A DNA stretch of 43,719 nucleotides from assembly GCA_011391015.1 (NCBI GenBank), contig JAABRH010000008.1, forward strand, positions 1-43,719. The letters are read 5' to 3'. Numbering within the stretch: position 1 is the stretch's first letter; each line of letters starts with the position of its first letter. A program made the position numbers and the translations under genes. Source of the stretch: Sulfurovum sp. (GTDB lineage: Bacteria; Campylobacterota; Campylobacteria; Campylobacterales; Sulfurovaceae). The notes beneath the pieces are model-generated. The model had not been told where the DNA came from. It saw only the letters and a list, made by a program, of their open reading frames with translations, and ran no database searches. Shown one piece after another: positions 27,749 to 35,461 of the stretch.

Positions 27749-29026
27749 TTATATGCACTCCATACTGTCGTTTTGACATTTCTCTATATTTTTACGGATA
27801 ATGGTCGCTTTTGAAAAGAGTTCATCATCGGTTATAAGCTTCAACTGTTTTTCCGCCTCTTCATAATCTCTTGCCATATAGTACGCATACGCAACCGCAT
27901 AACGGATATTGTCATCATCAAGCATTTTGTACCGCTCCAAGGCATCGATGAGCCCGATGATATTTTCATACTCTTCACGGTCCACGTAGATAGCTATCTT
28001 TTGTTTGAGCTTTTCTACTTTGTCTGCGATTTGAGAGTTGAGATACAAAGCATGAGGCGTAAGTCCCACTCTTCTGTAGACTTCTGCTGCTTCCTTGACG
28101 TACTTATGCTCATAGTAAGACGCTTCTTCAAACAGTCCTGCAGTCGTAAACTCCATACCCTCTTTCATGTACATATGACCCAAAAGCAAATTAACCTGAC
28201 CATCTGTAGGGAAAAGCATCTTCGTCTCTTCTAGCAAAGAGATGGCTTCTTCTCTCTGACCAGCAGCGATAAGCATCTGAGCCAATGCCATATACTCTTT
28301 GGCGTTAGGTGCCGAGCGCTTCATGTAGGCTTTGGCACTTACAATGGCTTCCTGATACAACCCCAACTCGGTGTAGTAGTAAAACTTCTGCTTTAGTAGT
28401 GACTGGTCACTTCCAAAAGCCTGTGCACCTTTGCTGAGTATATCGACAGCCGCAGCCTTATCGTTTGCTTTCCAGTAACAGTCTGCTCTGAGCATATACT
28501 CAGCCGCTTCATCTCTTCCTGCTGCACCCTGCAGGTCAAGGTATTTAATGGTGTCAAGATACCGCTCTGCTTTGTACGACTCTTGACTGAGATGACTGTA
28601 GAGTTTTTGCAGCTCTTCACGTCTTATTTTTTCACCATCAAAGGGAGGCTCAGTGCTTACCACCACTTTTTTTGGTTCTGAAGCAAGAGAAAAAAGATGT
28701 TTGCGTTTTTCTTTAACAGGTTCAGGTGCTTTATAGACTTTAACTTTTGTCGCTTCCACGGCTTTTTTAAGATCATCAATGGCTTGGGTATGATTTTGCT
28801 GACGCATTGCAATAACGCTTCTAATGGTGTAGTACTTTGACATGTCAAGGTTTTTATCTGTGTTTTTTGCTTCTTCAAGTTCTGCGTACGCTTTGACAAA
28901 CTTTCCGTCATACACCATCATGCTTGCCAATGCCAAGTGATCCACATCTGGAACTTCAGCCTCTTTTGCCCCTACAAAAGTGTAGAGTGCAGCTAAACAT
29001 ACAGTGATTTTTAAAATATTTTGCAT
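27749..29026 (-). CDS. Periplasmic TPR protein of the TonB2 operon
   Basis: This 425-residue protein has a signal peptide (ending TFVGA, about residue 20) and many TPR-like helix pairs, for example MALAQMLIAAGQREEAISLLEETKMLFP and YAVAYAYYMARDYEEAEKQL. Vibrio and Shewanella TonB2 clusters also carry a TPR gene after tonB2. It probably helps assemble or couple the energy-transducing complex with the receptor in the periplasm, which is inference. AAGGAG overlaps the tonB stop, and its own stop is one base from the receptor ATG. Confidence 0.85.
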   Translation of the reverse strand: MQNILKITVCLAALYTFVGAKEAEVPDVDHLALASMMVYDGKFVKAYAELEEAKNTDKNLDMSKYYTIRSVIAMRQQNHTQAIDDLKKAVEATKVKVYKAPEPVKEKRKHLFSLASEPKKVVVSTEPPFDGEKIRREELQKLYSHLSQESYKAERYLDTIKYLDLQGAAGRDEAAEYMLRADCYWKANDKAAAVDILSKGAQAFGSDQSLLKQKFYYYTELGLYQEAIVSAKAYMKRSAPNAKEYMALAQMLIAAGQREEAISLLEETKMLFPTDGQVNLLLGHMYMKEGMEFTTAGLFEEASYYEHKYVKEAAEVYRRVGLTPHALYLNSQIADKVEKLKQKIAIYVDREEYENIIGLIDALERYKMLDDDNIRYAVAYAYYMARDYEEAEKQLKLITDDELFSKATIIRKNIEKCQNDSMECI

Positions 29027-29035
29027 CTCTACTCC

Positions 29036-29671
29036 TTAGTTAAAGTCAAATCTGACTTTTTGTTTTGCCCATACTTTTACAGGCTTGCCTTGGTATTTCC
29101 CTGGAGCAAAACGCCATGAACGTATGCCACTCAGTGCTGCTGCATCAAAAACACCAGCAGGTGAAGACTGGATGACTTTTGCCGCTTCAATGCTTCCGTC
29201 CACATCAATAAGCAGATTGACAACAACATAACCTTTGATTTTCTTCTTCAATGCATCATCTGGGTACTGCATCGGTGAACGTGACAATACCTTTGGTGCA
29301 GTATCTGCTGTTCCTTCGCTCATCGCTGCATTTCTGGCGATGTCACCCAATAGATCATTAGGATTACCTGCCATGTCACCTAGATTAAACTCAGGGATAT
29401 CCATCGCAATCCCGCCCATCATTGAAGAGAGGTCAGGCATCGGAGCTTTGGGTGTGCTCTTTTTCTTCGGCTTTGGTTTAGGTTTTGGTTTTTGAACATC
29501 TTGCTTTCTTTCCATCTTCATGTAACGCATAGGGTCTTTTTTGACCTCTTCTTTTTTCTTTACATCTTTGCTGAAAGAAACAACCAGTATCATCACCAAC
29601 GCTGCACCCAAAAACATACCGAGTAGGGCTGCGCGCTCTCTGTTGCGTTTCATGTTTTTAGCGACAAACAT
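29036..29671 (-). CDS. TonB energy transducer
   Basis: This 211-residue protein has one N-terminal membrane helix (about 14-33) and a basic proline-lysine stretch (KPKPKPKPKKK, about 62-72). A Gly/Met/Asn-rich spacer follows, then a C-terminal TonB domain with SPMQYPDDALKKKIKGYVVV, VDGSIEAAKVIQSSP and SWRFAPGKYQGKPV. It carries proton-motive energy from ExbB/ExbD to the receptor. The spacer is short, as in TonB2-type proteins. The ATG at 29671 has a weak ribosome site; the ATG at 29653 is possible. Confidence 0.93.
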   Translation of the reverse strand: MFVAKNMKRNRERAALLGMFLGAALVMILVVSFSKDVKKKEEVKKDPMRYMKMERKQDVQKPKPKPKPKKKSTPKAPMPDLSSMMGGIAMDIPEFNLGDMAGNPNDLLGDIARNAAMSEGTADTAPKVLSRSPMQYPDDALKKKIKGYVVVNLLIDVDGSIEAAKVIQSSPAGVFDAAALSGIRSWRFAPGKYQGKPVKVWAKQKVRFDFN

Positions 29672-29676
29672 AGAAC

Positions 29677-30081
29677 TTAACCCATCTCTTTGGTTGTGGA
29701 GACTGCCACATCTTTAGCACCGCTCATACGACACTCATCGACTACATCTATTAGTCTTTCTACAGGGATAGACGTATCTGAAATGACAAGTACAGACTTA
29801 TCGACACTGTCCCTAAGAAGATCTCTGAGTTTACTCTGAACCGCCCACAATTTTACAGGCTGATTGTCGATGTATATTTCATTGGTACTGTCTATGTAAA
29901 CCCTTACTACTTTGGAAGATGCCTTGCTAGCAGACGCTGCAGAAGGACGATTGAGATCCAGCTTCATATCTTTTACAAATGTTGTAGTCACCATAAAAAA
30001 GATCAACAAGATAAATACCATGTCGATCATAGGTGTTACATCTACATTGTCCACATTTTGTTTTTTTGGTCTAAATCTCAT
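29677..30081 (-). CDS. exbD: ExbD proton-channel subunit
   Basis: This 134-residue protein has a single membrane helix with the proton-carrying Asp in VTPMIDMVFILLIFFMV, preceded by a basic RFRPKK start, and a periplasmic domain. With ExbB it energises TonB. Two ATGs lie at 30087 and 30081; I chose 30081 because AAGGA stands five bases upstream. Either start overlaps exbB, so translation is coupled. Confidence 0.93.
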   Translation of the reverse strand: MRFRPKKQNVDNVDVTPMIDMVFILLIFFMVTTTFVKDMKLDLNRPSAASASKASSKVVRVYIDSTNEIYIDNQPVKLWAVQSKLRDLLRDSVDKSVLVISDTSIPVERLIDVVDECRMSGAKDVAVSTTKEMG

Positions 30082-30682
30082 ACTCATCCTTTGTACATAT
30101 TACATCCGCGATTTGCTCGAAATCCAATTCGTATCGCTCTTCTTGCTTGTCAAGTATCTTGCCAAATATCAATCCGGGTACAGACACAACAAGCCCCAAC
30201 TCTGTGGTATAGAGTGCTTTGGAGATACCTCCGGAGATACTGGATGCTTGAGAAAACATCGAACTTGATTGCAAAGCATCAAACGTTTCTATCATCCCTA
30301 TAACAGTTCCCAGAAGTCCTATCAGTGGTGCAAGTACAACGATGGTACTCACAAGTGTTGAGTAAGTCCCAACCATTGACATATACGGTAACAACGCTCC
30401 CTCAACATAATCTCTGTTGGGTAAACCAAGGTGCTCTGCTTCAGTAGAAGCAGCCAGTGCATCCGCCGTCGCATAGTCCAAAAGCCCTCTTAATGCTTGT
30501 TCTTTACCTCTTGTTTGATGTTTTGAAACCAGTCTTCTGACGCTTCCCTCTGTCCCTCTGCGAAGCATCAGGTACCTGTACCCCAGCCCATACCAAAGTG
30601 CAAGGTTGAGTACAAAAAGTACCCACATAACCCACCCTCCGGCATTCATAAGGGAGACAAACTCTCCTATAGGCCCAAACAT
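30071..30682 (-). CDS. exbB: ExbB proton-channel subunit
   Basis: This 203-residue MotA/TolQ/ExbB protein has three membrane helices: about 17-33, 108-130 and 150-172. The last two carry the conserved APLIGLLGTVIGMIETF and ISGGISKALYTTELGLVVSVPG. It is the short, standard ExbB of a TonB2-type set. It begins two bases after the TtpC-like gene and overlaps exbD. Confidence 0.93.
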   Translation of the reverse strand: MFGPIGEFVSLMNAGGWVMWVLFVLNLALWYGLGYRYLMLRRGTEGSVRRLVSKHQTRGKEQALRGLLDYATADALAASTEAEHLGLPNRDYVEGALLPYMSMVGTYSTLVSTIVVLAPLIGLLGTVIGMIETFDALQSSSMFSQASSISGGISKALYTTELGLVVSVPGLIFGKILDKQEERYELDFEQIADVICTKDEYEI

Positions 30683-30684
30683 TG

Positions 30685-32007
30685 TTATCTCTTCGCTCTG
30701 TTTTTCTCAAAGACATTGATCACTTGCAATGCACTTTGTTCCATAGAGTCTTTGATCTTTTGCGCCCAACCACTCATAAGATTTCCCAATAACATAAGCG
30801 GTATCGCAACAACAAGACCAAATTCTGTTGTTACAAGTGCTTCCGAGATACCCCCAGAAAGTAGCTTCGGATCCCCTGTACCAAACTCGGTGATCGTATC
30901 AAATGTTGTAATCATACCCGTAACCGTACCAAGAAGACCCAAAAGCGGTGCAACCGCTGCGATTACCATGACAAATGAGCCAAACTTATCAATAGCAGAA
31001 CTTTCATTCAAGATATTTTCAGTCACGATATCTTCGATGTGCTCTCTGTCTCTGGTAATGTTTCTCAAAGTCGCCTTAAGTACCCTTGCTGTTGAGCCTT
31101 TATGGTCTTTAATGACAGCCTGTGCAGCTTCAACACCCGATTTTTCAAGATTTTGAACCACTGTTTGTGTAATATCCTCAACATTAGAGCTGTTTTGAGA
31201 AAGAAGCATCGCTCTGATTGCGATCAACGCCAAACCAAGCAAACCAAGTGCAAGGATGATATACCCTATCGTTCCACCCGCATCAAGCGTATCACCAAAT
31301 GTCTTCTCCTTAACAAACTCAACTTCTTTGTCTAAGTTTTCATATACAAAGATGTTGAGATCTTCAGGATGCTCTCCTGAAAGCAGTGCTTTGGCATCTT
31401 CTGCAGCATCTTTTGCATTCCAAAGTTTGTATTGTCCTTCACCTGCAGGTGCCAATGCACCGGATGCTTCATCGGAGACACCAAATGTTGCAACATTTCC
31501 GACTTTGACTATCTCAGCTGTTACCGGTTTACCGTTTGGAAGATAAAACTTCCCTTTTTCACTTCTGACTGAAGAGAGTTTCTCATAGAGTGCTTTTGAC
31601 TTTGCAAAAGCCGTGGTTAGTTTTTCAAGGTTGGTAGTCTTGTTACTCTCATCCATCTCTAAACCATACTCTTTAAGAGCCGCCATGGCTTGCATGGTTA
31701 CAACTGAAGTCGTGTCGCTGTTTTCAGAGACCTCAGCAGCTTTTTTACTGACAGTTTCAAGATTTTCCTGCGCTACTTTGAGTTCATCTGAGACTTGGAT
31801 GAGTTTGGCTTGCAAGGCTTCAAGTTTTTCGCCTGCTACCCCGATATCTTGCTTTTGTTGTGCATCATCTTTGATGAGTCTGCTTTGTAGCTCACTCTTT
31901 TGCGCTTGCAAAAAGGTGTACTCTTTTTTGTACGCTTCACTTAACTCACTTGCGTGGAGTGCAGTCACAGACCACAGTGCCATCATCATTAGTATTATCT
32001 TTTTCAT
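30685..32007 (-). CDS. TtpC-like long ExbB/TolQ protein
   Basis: This 440-residue protein has a signal peptide (about 1-19), a long coiled coil (about 22-115) and a periplasmic domain. A membrane helix follows (about 247-268), then a C-terminal ExbB/TolQ domain with APLLGLLGTVTGMITTFDTI and LSGGISEALVTTEFGLVVAIP. This two-part layout is that of Vibrio TtpC, the fourth essential member of TonB2 systems there. A second ExbB-like protein beside a normal ExbB is the mark of the TonB2 type. It starts directly after the DUF3450 stop. Confidence 0.88.
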   Translation of the reverse strand: MKKIILMMMALWSVTALHASELSEAYKKEYTFLQAQKSELQSRLIKDDAQQKQDIGVAGEKLEALQAKLIQVSDELKVAQENLETVSKKAAEVSENSDTTSVVTMQAMAALKEYGLEMDESNKTTNLEKLTTAFAKSKALYEKLSSVRSEKGKFYLPNGKPVTAEIVKVGNVATFGVSDEASGALAPAGEGQYKLWNAKDAAEDAKALLSGEHPEDLNIFVYENLDKEVEFVKEKTFGDTLDAGGTIGYIILALGLLGLALIAIRAMLLSQNSSNVEDITQTVVQNLEKSGVEAAQAVIKDHKGSTARVLKATLRNITRDREHIEDIVTENILNESSAIDKFGSFVMVIAAVAPLLGLLGTVTGMITTFDTITEFGTGDPKLLSGGISEALVTTEFGLVVAIPLMLLGNLMSGWAQKIKDSMEQSALQVINVFEKNRAKR

Positions 32008-32775
32008 CTATTTTGCTCCTGCTACGATAAGTGCATTGGGCAAAGTAAAGTACCCTGTTCTGATCTGTTTTTGAAGTGCATCAAAGAGTGCATGGATCTG
32101 CTCTCTGCTCGTGTCATCTTCTGCTACTACATAGCTGTAACTTCCGCCATTGTTTTTCACATACCCGACCTCATCATCAGGTGTCACAAAAAACATCATC
32201 GCTGTACCGATCTTGGCCACTTTTGCCATTATCTGTTCTTTTTCAATCTCGATAAGCTGTTTAAACATCCCGATTTCTTTTGTCATTCGTAGTGTATCAT
32301 CGTAACTTGCCCACACCAATGAAAGTGCTTTTTCTTGGGTAATCGTACCGCTATTTAAGTCTGTCTTGACTTTTTCAAGTTCTGCGATTCTATCTGTCAC
32401 TTTAAACGGTATGCCGCCTTTGATAACTATTTCCAGATTATCAATAGCCACAGTCAACATCGGTTTGAGGTCATTGACTATCGCACCTTTTTGCGCAATC
32501 TGCTCTTGCATCTTTTGTGCTTCAGCGTTTGCCACTTTCATGGCTGTCTCTTTACGGTTGATTTGGGCTTCGTTGTCAGCTATCTGCATCGCAAACGATT
32601 TCATCTGAGACTTATAGCTCTCTTTGTTCGCATCGATTTGAGTATAAAGACCTTCCACTTCACCTCTAAGCTTCATGATAGAGGCTATCATCTCTTCATT
32701 ATTTGCTGCACTAAGGGTGGTAGTTATGATTGCCAGTAGCGTTGATGCTAAGACCAACTGTTTAAAATGACCCAT
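32008..32775 (-). CDS. DUF3450 periplasmic coiled-coil protein
   Basis: This 255-residue protein has a signal peptide (about 1-23), a long coiled coil (about 25-105) and a DUF3450-type C-terminal half with IPFKVTDRIAELEKVK, EKALSLVWASYDDTLRMTKEIGMF and YFTLPNALIVAGAK. DUF3450 proteins are usually the first gene of TtpC-TonB2 clusters; their exact role is unknown, possibly a periplasmic partner of the TtpC coiled coil. ATG 32775 is preceded by AAGGA, and the operon promoter with a phosphate-type box lies about 50-80 bases upstream. Confidence 0.88.
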   Translation of the reverse strand: MGHFKQLVLASTLLAIITTTLSAANNEEMIASIMKLRGEVEGLYTQIDANKESYKSQMKSFAMQIADNEAQINRKETAMKVANAEAQKMQEQIAQKGAIVNDLKPMLTVAIDNLEIVIKGGIPFKVTDRIAELEKVKTDLNSGTITQEKALSLVWASYDDTLRMTKEIGMFKQLIEIEKEQIMAKVAKIGTAMMFFVTPDDEVGYVKNNGGSYSYVVAEDDTSREQIHALFDALQKQIRTGYFTLPNALIVAGAK

Positions 32776-32823
32776 GTTTTTTCCTTGTTTTGATTCAAAA
32801 TCGGGGTAGATTTTAGTGGTGAA

Positions 32824-32855
32824 ATTCTGCCACAGAGTGATTACATATTGGTAAC
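32824..32855 (-). promoter_or_regulatory. Phosphate-type box and -10 for the TonB2/receptor operon
   Basis: The minus-strand box GTTACCAATATGTAAT (32840-32855) is followed after 10 bases by CAGAAT (32824-32829). The predicted start of transcription is near 32817. Downstream genes follow with gaps of 0-43 bp through the porin, so this promoter probably drives the whole 9.3-kb unit. Confidence 0.65.
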
Positions 32856-32877
32856 ATTTTGCAGAAGCATCTGCATA

Positions 32878-32908
32878 AACAAAGCAGAGACTATCGCTCT
32901 GCTTTGTT
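32878..32908 (-). terminator. Terminator hairpin after beta-helix gene 1
   Basis: A perfect 12-bp inverted repeat (arms 32878-32889 and 32897-32908, seven-base loop) begins one base after the stop codon of the first beta-helix gene. A T-run is weak on this strand, but the stem strength and position suggest termination. It separates the lipoprotein gene from the TonB2 promoter. Confidence 0.7.
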
Positions 32909-32909
32909 A

Positions 32910-34070
32910 TTATGGTAGAACTATTGTATTACCAGTACCTTCATTAAATTTTGCCTCAAGTGCGGCAGCTGTATTACCAGTAAATCTTGGTTCAGTTGAA
33001 GTACCATTTAGTGTAACATTGGTAAAACTTGTATTTGCAACATCTGTTCCGTCGTTATCAGAATGGATTGCACCAGCAACTGTATCCGAAGTTACGTTAT
33101 CTGTAATGGTTGCATTACTGATTTTTGCACCGATACCAGCACCTTTAAAGAACACTACACCTTCTTTTCCTGATGTATTTTGTACAATTGTCAAACCGTC
33201 GAATGTTGCTAACGTTGTACCTGACATCTCCATCGCCGCATTTCCAGATGTTTGTGTGATTTTTAAATTGGTTACAGTTCCAGAGTAACCATCATCGATA
33301 TCGAAGTGATCATCCGTACAGTTAGAGATAGTGATGTTACTCATATTTACCGTACCGCCCCACGCTTCTATCCCATCATCATCAGAGTAGTCTACTGTGA
33401 TGTTGTCTATCACTGTTCCTGAACCAACACCTATGAGTGATAGTCCGTTGATCTCTTTATCCTGCTCCATTGTGATACCTGAATTAAGGATTTTTACATA
33501 TTTTAATACACCTGAATTATCAGCCATATTTGACTCACCAGCAACAAATTCACTGTTTACTTCATATGCATTCACTTGGTCATTTCCAGCGTTACCGATG
33601 ATAGTTATCCCACCCCAAAGGCCAACAGCTTGGGTATCAGCCAAAGAAGTAAATATAATAGGTTTATCCACTGTACCTTCCGCCATGATTTTTGAACCTT
33701 TGTCAATAATAAGATAAGAAGTTGCATCACCTGTAGCATCTTGTGCTTTGATTGTTGTACATGGTTCGATAGTCAATGTCGCTCCACCCTTAACAGCAAC
33801 CAATCCATCCAATATCCACAAAGTATCAGCAGTCAAATTCGTATTTACAGTCAAATCACCGCTTAAAGCTTGTACTTTTGTAGGTTCTAGACATGTAGTC
33901 TCTTCTGGTTCAGTTGGATCTGTAGGTGTTGTACTTGTATTATTGTTGCTATCTGTTACACTCGCATCGATTGTTACATTGGAAGGTGTTTGATTTACCG
34001 TAGTATCTCCACATCCGCTCAATAGGGCTATAGCGACTGCCGAAAGTGCTATTTTTGTTATATCTGTCAT
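32910..34070 (-). CDS. Beta-helix lipoprotein 1
   Basis: This 386-residue protein has a lipoprotein signal (AIALLSGCGD, Cys at about residue 20), a Thr/Asn/Pro-rich linker (about 25-60) and a right-handed parallel beta-helix of Gly/Asn/Asp/Thr-rich rungs (about 70-375). Acidic clusters (SDDDGIEAWGG, DDHFDIDDGYSG) could bind metals. The central 270 residues are nearly identical to the next gene's product. It is probably outer-membrane or surface attached. I know of no proven function; ligand capture for the receptor is inference. CAAGGAAAA precedes the ATG, and it has its own phosphate-type box. Confidence 0.8.
   Translation of the reverse strand: MTDITKIALSAVAIALLSGCGDTTVNQTPSNVTIDASVTDSNNNTSTTPTDPTEPEETTCLEPTKVQALSGDLTVNTNLTADTLWILDGLVAVKGGATLTIEPCTTIKAQDATGDATSYLIIDKGSKIMAEGTVDKPIIFTSLADTQAVGLWGGITIIGNAGNDQVNAYEVNSEFVAGESNMADNSGVLKYVKILNSGITMEQDKEINGLSLIGVGSGTVIDNITVDYSDDDGIEAWGGTVNMSNITISNCTDDHFDIDDGYSGTVTNLKITQTSGNAAMEMSGTTLATFDGLTIVQNTSGKEGVVFFKGAGIGAKISNATITDNVTSDTVAGAIHSDNDGTDVANTSFTNVTLNGTSTEPRFTGNTAAALEAKFNEGTGNTIVLP
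32944..33760 (-). repeat. Duplicated beta-helix segment, copy 1
   Basis: This segment aligns without gaps to 34264-35080 at a constant offset of 1320 bp. Identity is patchy: 33121-33294 and 33541-33600 match perfectly, while neighbouring stretches such as 33361-33395 and 33601-33660 differ at many positions. Confidence 0.85.
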
Positions 34071-34105
34071 CTGTTTTCCTTGTGATGTATGTTTTGTTTA
34101 TCGAA

Positions 34106-34137
34106 ATTAAATCGAAGTTTGATAACAAATTGGAAAC
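34106..34137 (-). promoter_or_regulatory. Phosphate-type box and -10 for beta-helix gene 1
   Basis: The minus-strand box GTTTCCAATTTGTTAT (34122-34137) is followed after 10 bases by TTTAAT (34106-34111). The start of transcription should be near 34099, about 30 bases before the ATG. Confidence 0.75.
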
Positions 34138-34188
34138 AAAAGATTTAAAGAAGAGAATTAAAATGAAGTAAGATGTTTGAAAATGCGG

Positions 34189-34218
34189 ATCAAAGGTGTA
34201 GATTTCTACACCTTTGAT
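34189..34218 (-). terminator. Terminator hairpin after beta-helix gene 2
   Basis: A perfect 14-bp inverted repeat (arms 34189-34202 and 34205-34218) lies 17 bases after the stop codon of the second beta-helix gene. A short T stretch (ATTTTC) follows on the minus strand. It insulates this gene from the promoter of beta-helix gene 1. Confidence 0.7.
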
Positions 34219-34235
34219 ATATTAACTACAAAATA

Positions 34236-35333
34236 TTAGTTTTTAACGTTGTCTGTACCTGCGTCAAATTTTGCCTCAAGTGCGGCAGCAGAATCTCCAG
34301 TAAATCTTGGTTCAGTTGAAGTACCATTTAGTGTAACATTGGTAAAACTTGTATTTGCAACATCTGCATCAACATTATCAGAATGGATTGCACCTGCAGC
34401 TGTATCCGAAGTTACGTTATCTGTAATGGTTGCATTACTGATTTTTGCACCGATACCAGCACCTTTAAAGAACACTACACCTTCTTTTCCTGATGTATTT
34501 TGTACAATTGTCAAACCGTCGAATGTTGCTAACGTTGTACCTGACATCTCCATCGCCGCATTTCCAGATGTTTGTGTGATTTTTAAATTGGTTACAGTTC
34601 CAGAGTAACCATCATCAATATCGAAGTGGTCATCCGTACAGTTAGAGATAGTGATGTTACTCATATTTACCGTACCGCCCCATGCTTCAACACCATCATC
34701 ATCTGAGAAGTCTACTGTGATGTTGTCTATGACTGTTCCTGAACCAACACCTACGAGTGATAGTCCGTTGATCTCTTTATCCTGCTCCATTGTGATACCT
34801 GAATTAAGGATTTTTACATATTTTAATACACCTGAATTATCAGCCATATCTGTAGCACCTGCAACAAATTCACTGTTTACTTCATATGCATTCACTTGGT
34901 CATTTCCAGCGTTACCGATGATAGTTACACCACCCCAAAGTCCAACTGCTTTTGTATCTGCCAAAGAAGTAAATACAATTGGTTTATCCACTGTACCCTC
35001 AGCCATGATTTTTGCACCTTTATCTACAATAAGGTAAGAAGTTGCATCACCTGTACCATCATGCCCTTTGATTGTTGTGCCCGCTTGAATTTGAAGTTCA
35101 GCACCACTTGTAACGACAACAAGACCGTCAAGTTCCCATGTTTTGTCTGCCGTAAGCAATGTACATCCTGTCAAATCACCAGCAAGAACTGTTGTACTAG
35201 GAGTTGTACAAGCAGGTGCAATCGGTGTTGTGGGTTCTGTTGGAGTTGTTGTGTCAGAGCTACTTCCTCCTCCACATGCGTTAAGAGATGCAATTGCTGC
35301 TATCGAAAGTGCTATTTTTGTAAAGTTTTTCAT
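34236..35333 (-). CDS. Beta-helix lipoprotein 2
   Basis: This 365-residue paralog of the neighbouring gene has a lipoprotein signal (IASLNACGGGSSS, Cys at about residue 20), a Thr/Pro-rich linker and the same right-handed beta-helix with acidic clusters. The helix core is nearly identical to lipoprotein 1. The linker (about 22-60) and the last residues (DAGTDNVKN versus GTGNTIVLP) differ. The Gly/Ser run after the Cys is typical of exported lipoproteins. It has its own phosphate-type box and terminator, so both copies are separately expressed rather than one being a relic. Confidence 0.8.
   Translation of the reverse strand: MKNFTKIALSIAAIASLNACGGGSSSDTTTPTEPTTPIAPACTTPSTTVLAGDLTGCTLLTADKTWELDGLVVVTSGAELQIQAGTTIKGHDGTGDATSYLIVDKGAKIMAEGTVDKPIVFTSLADTKAVGLWGGVTIIGNAGNDQVNAYEVNSEFVAGATDMADNSGVLKYVKILNSGITMEQDKEINGLSLVGVGSGTVIDNITVDFSDDDGVEAWGGTVNMSNITISNCTDDHFDIDDGYSGTVTNLKITQTSGNAAMEMSGTTLATFDGLTIVQNTSGKEGVVFFKGAGIGAKISNATITDNVTSDTAAGAIHSDNVDADVANTSFTNVTLNGTSTEPRFTGDSAAALEAKFDAGTDNVKN
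34264..35080 (-). repeat. Duplicated beta-helix segment, copy 2
   Basis: This is the partner of 32944-33760 at a fixed distance of 1320 bp, with blocks of complete identity next to divergent blocks. The pattern suggests tandem duplication followed by local gene conversion. Confidence 0.85.
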
Positions 35334-35366
35334 TGTTTGTTCCTTGAATTTTTTTTGGTTCAGGGA

Positions 35367-35398
35367 ATTTTGGCAAGAGAGTATAACAAATTAGAAAC
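35367..35398 (-). promoter_or_regulatory. Phosphate-type box and -10 for beta-helix gene 2
   Basis: The minus-strand box GTTTCTAATTTGTTAT (35383-35398) is followed after 10 bases by CAAAAT (35367-35372). It differs from the beta-helix gene 1 box at one base. Transcription should start near 35360. Confidence 0.75.
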
Positions 35399-35405
35399 AT
35401 TTCAC

Positions 35406-35432
35406 GTAACCGTTTGGTTACCATTTTGTAGT
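35406..35432. promoter_or_regulatory. Extra half-site array and palindrome
   Basis: GTAACCGTTTGGTTAC (35406-35421) is a perfect palindrome with 6-bp arms. On the plus strand GTAAC (35406), GTTAC (35417) and GTAGT (35428) follow each other at 11-base steps, the same step as within the phosphate-type boxes. It lies between the divergent boxes of beta-helix gene 2 and the 41-aa gene and may bind additional regulator dimers. Confidence 0.5.
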
Positions 35433-35461
35433 GTCCATGCCTGCTTAACGACCATTACTGC

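Noticed and set aside
34249-35037. Long plus-strand open frames antisense to both beta-helix genes
   Set aside because: They occur in both copies only because the DNA is duplicated. They lack ribosome sites and have biased, low-complexity translations typical of antisense shadows.
32944-35080. Long repeat resembling a tandem array or CRISPR-like structure
   Set aside because: It consists of only two copies, 1320 bp apart, and both are inside full-length lipoprotein genes with their own promoters. There are no short regular repeats or spacers.
14000-35400. The phosphate block as a recent mobile island
   Set aside because: No transposase, integrase or boundary direct repeats are visible, and codon use by eye is like that of neighbours. 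Older transfer of the TonB2 part is possible but is reported only as a question.
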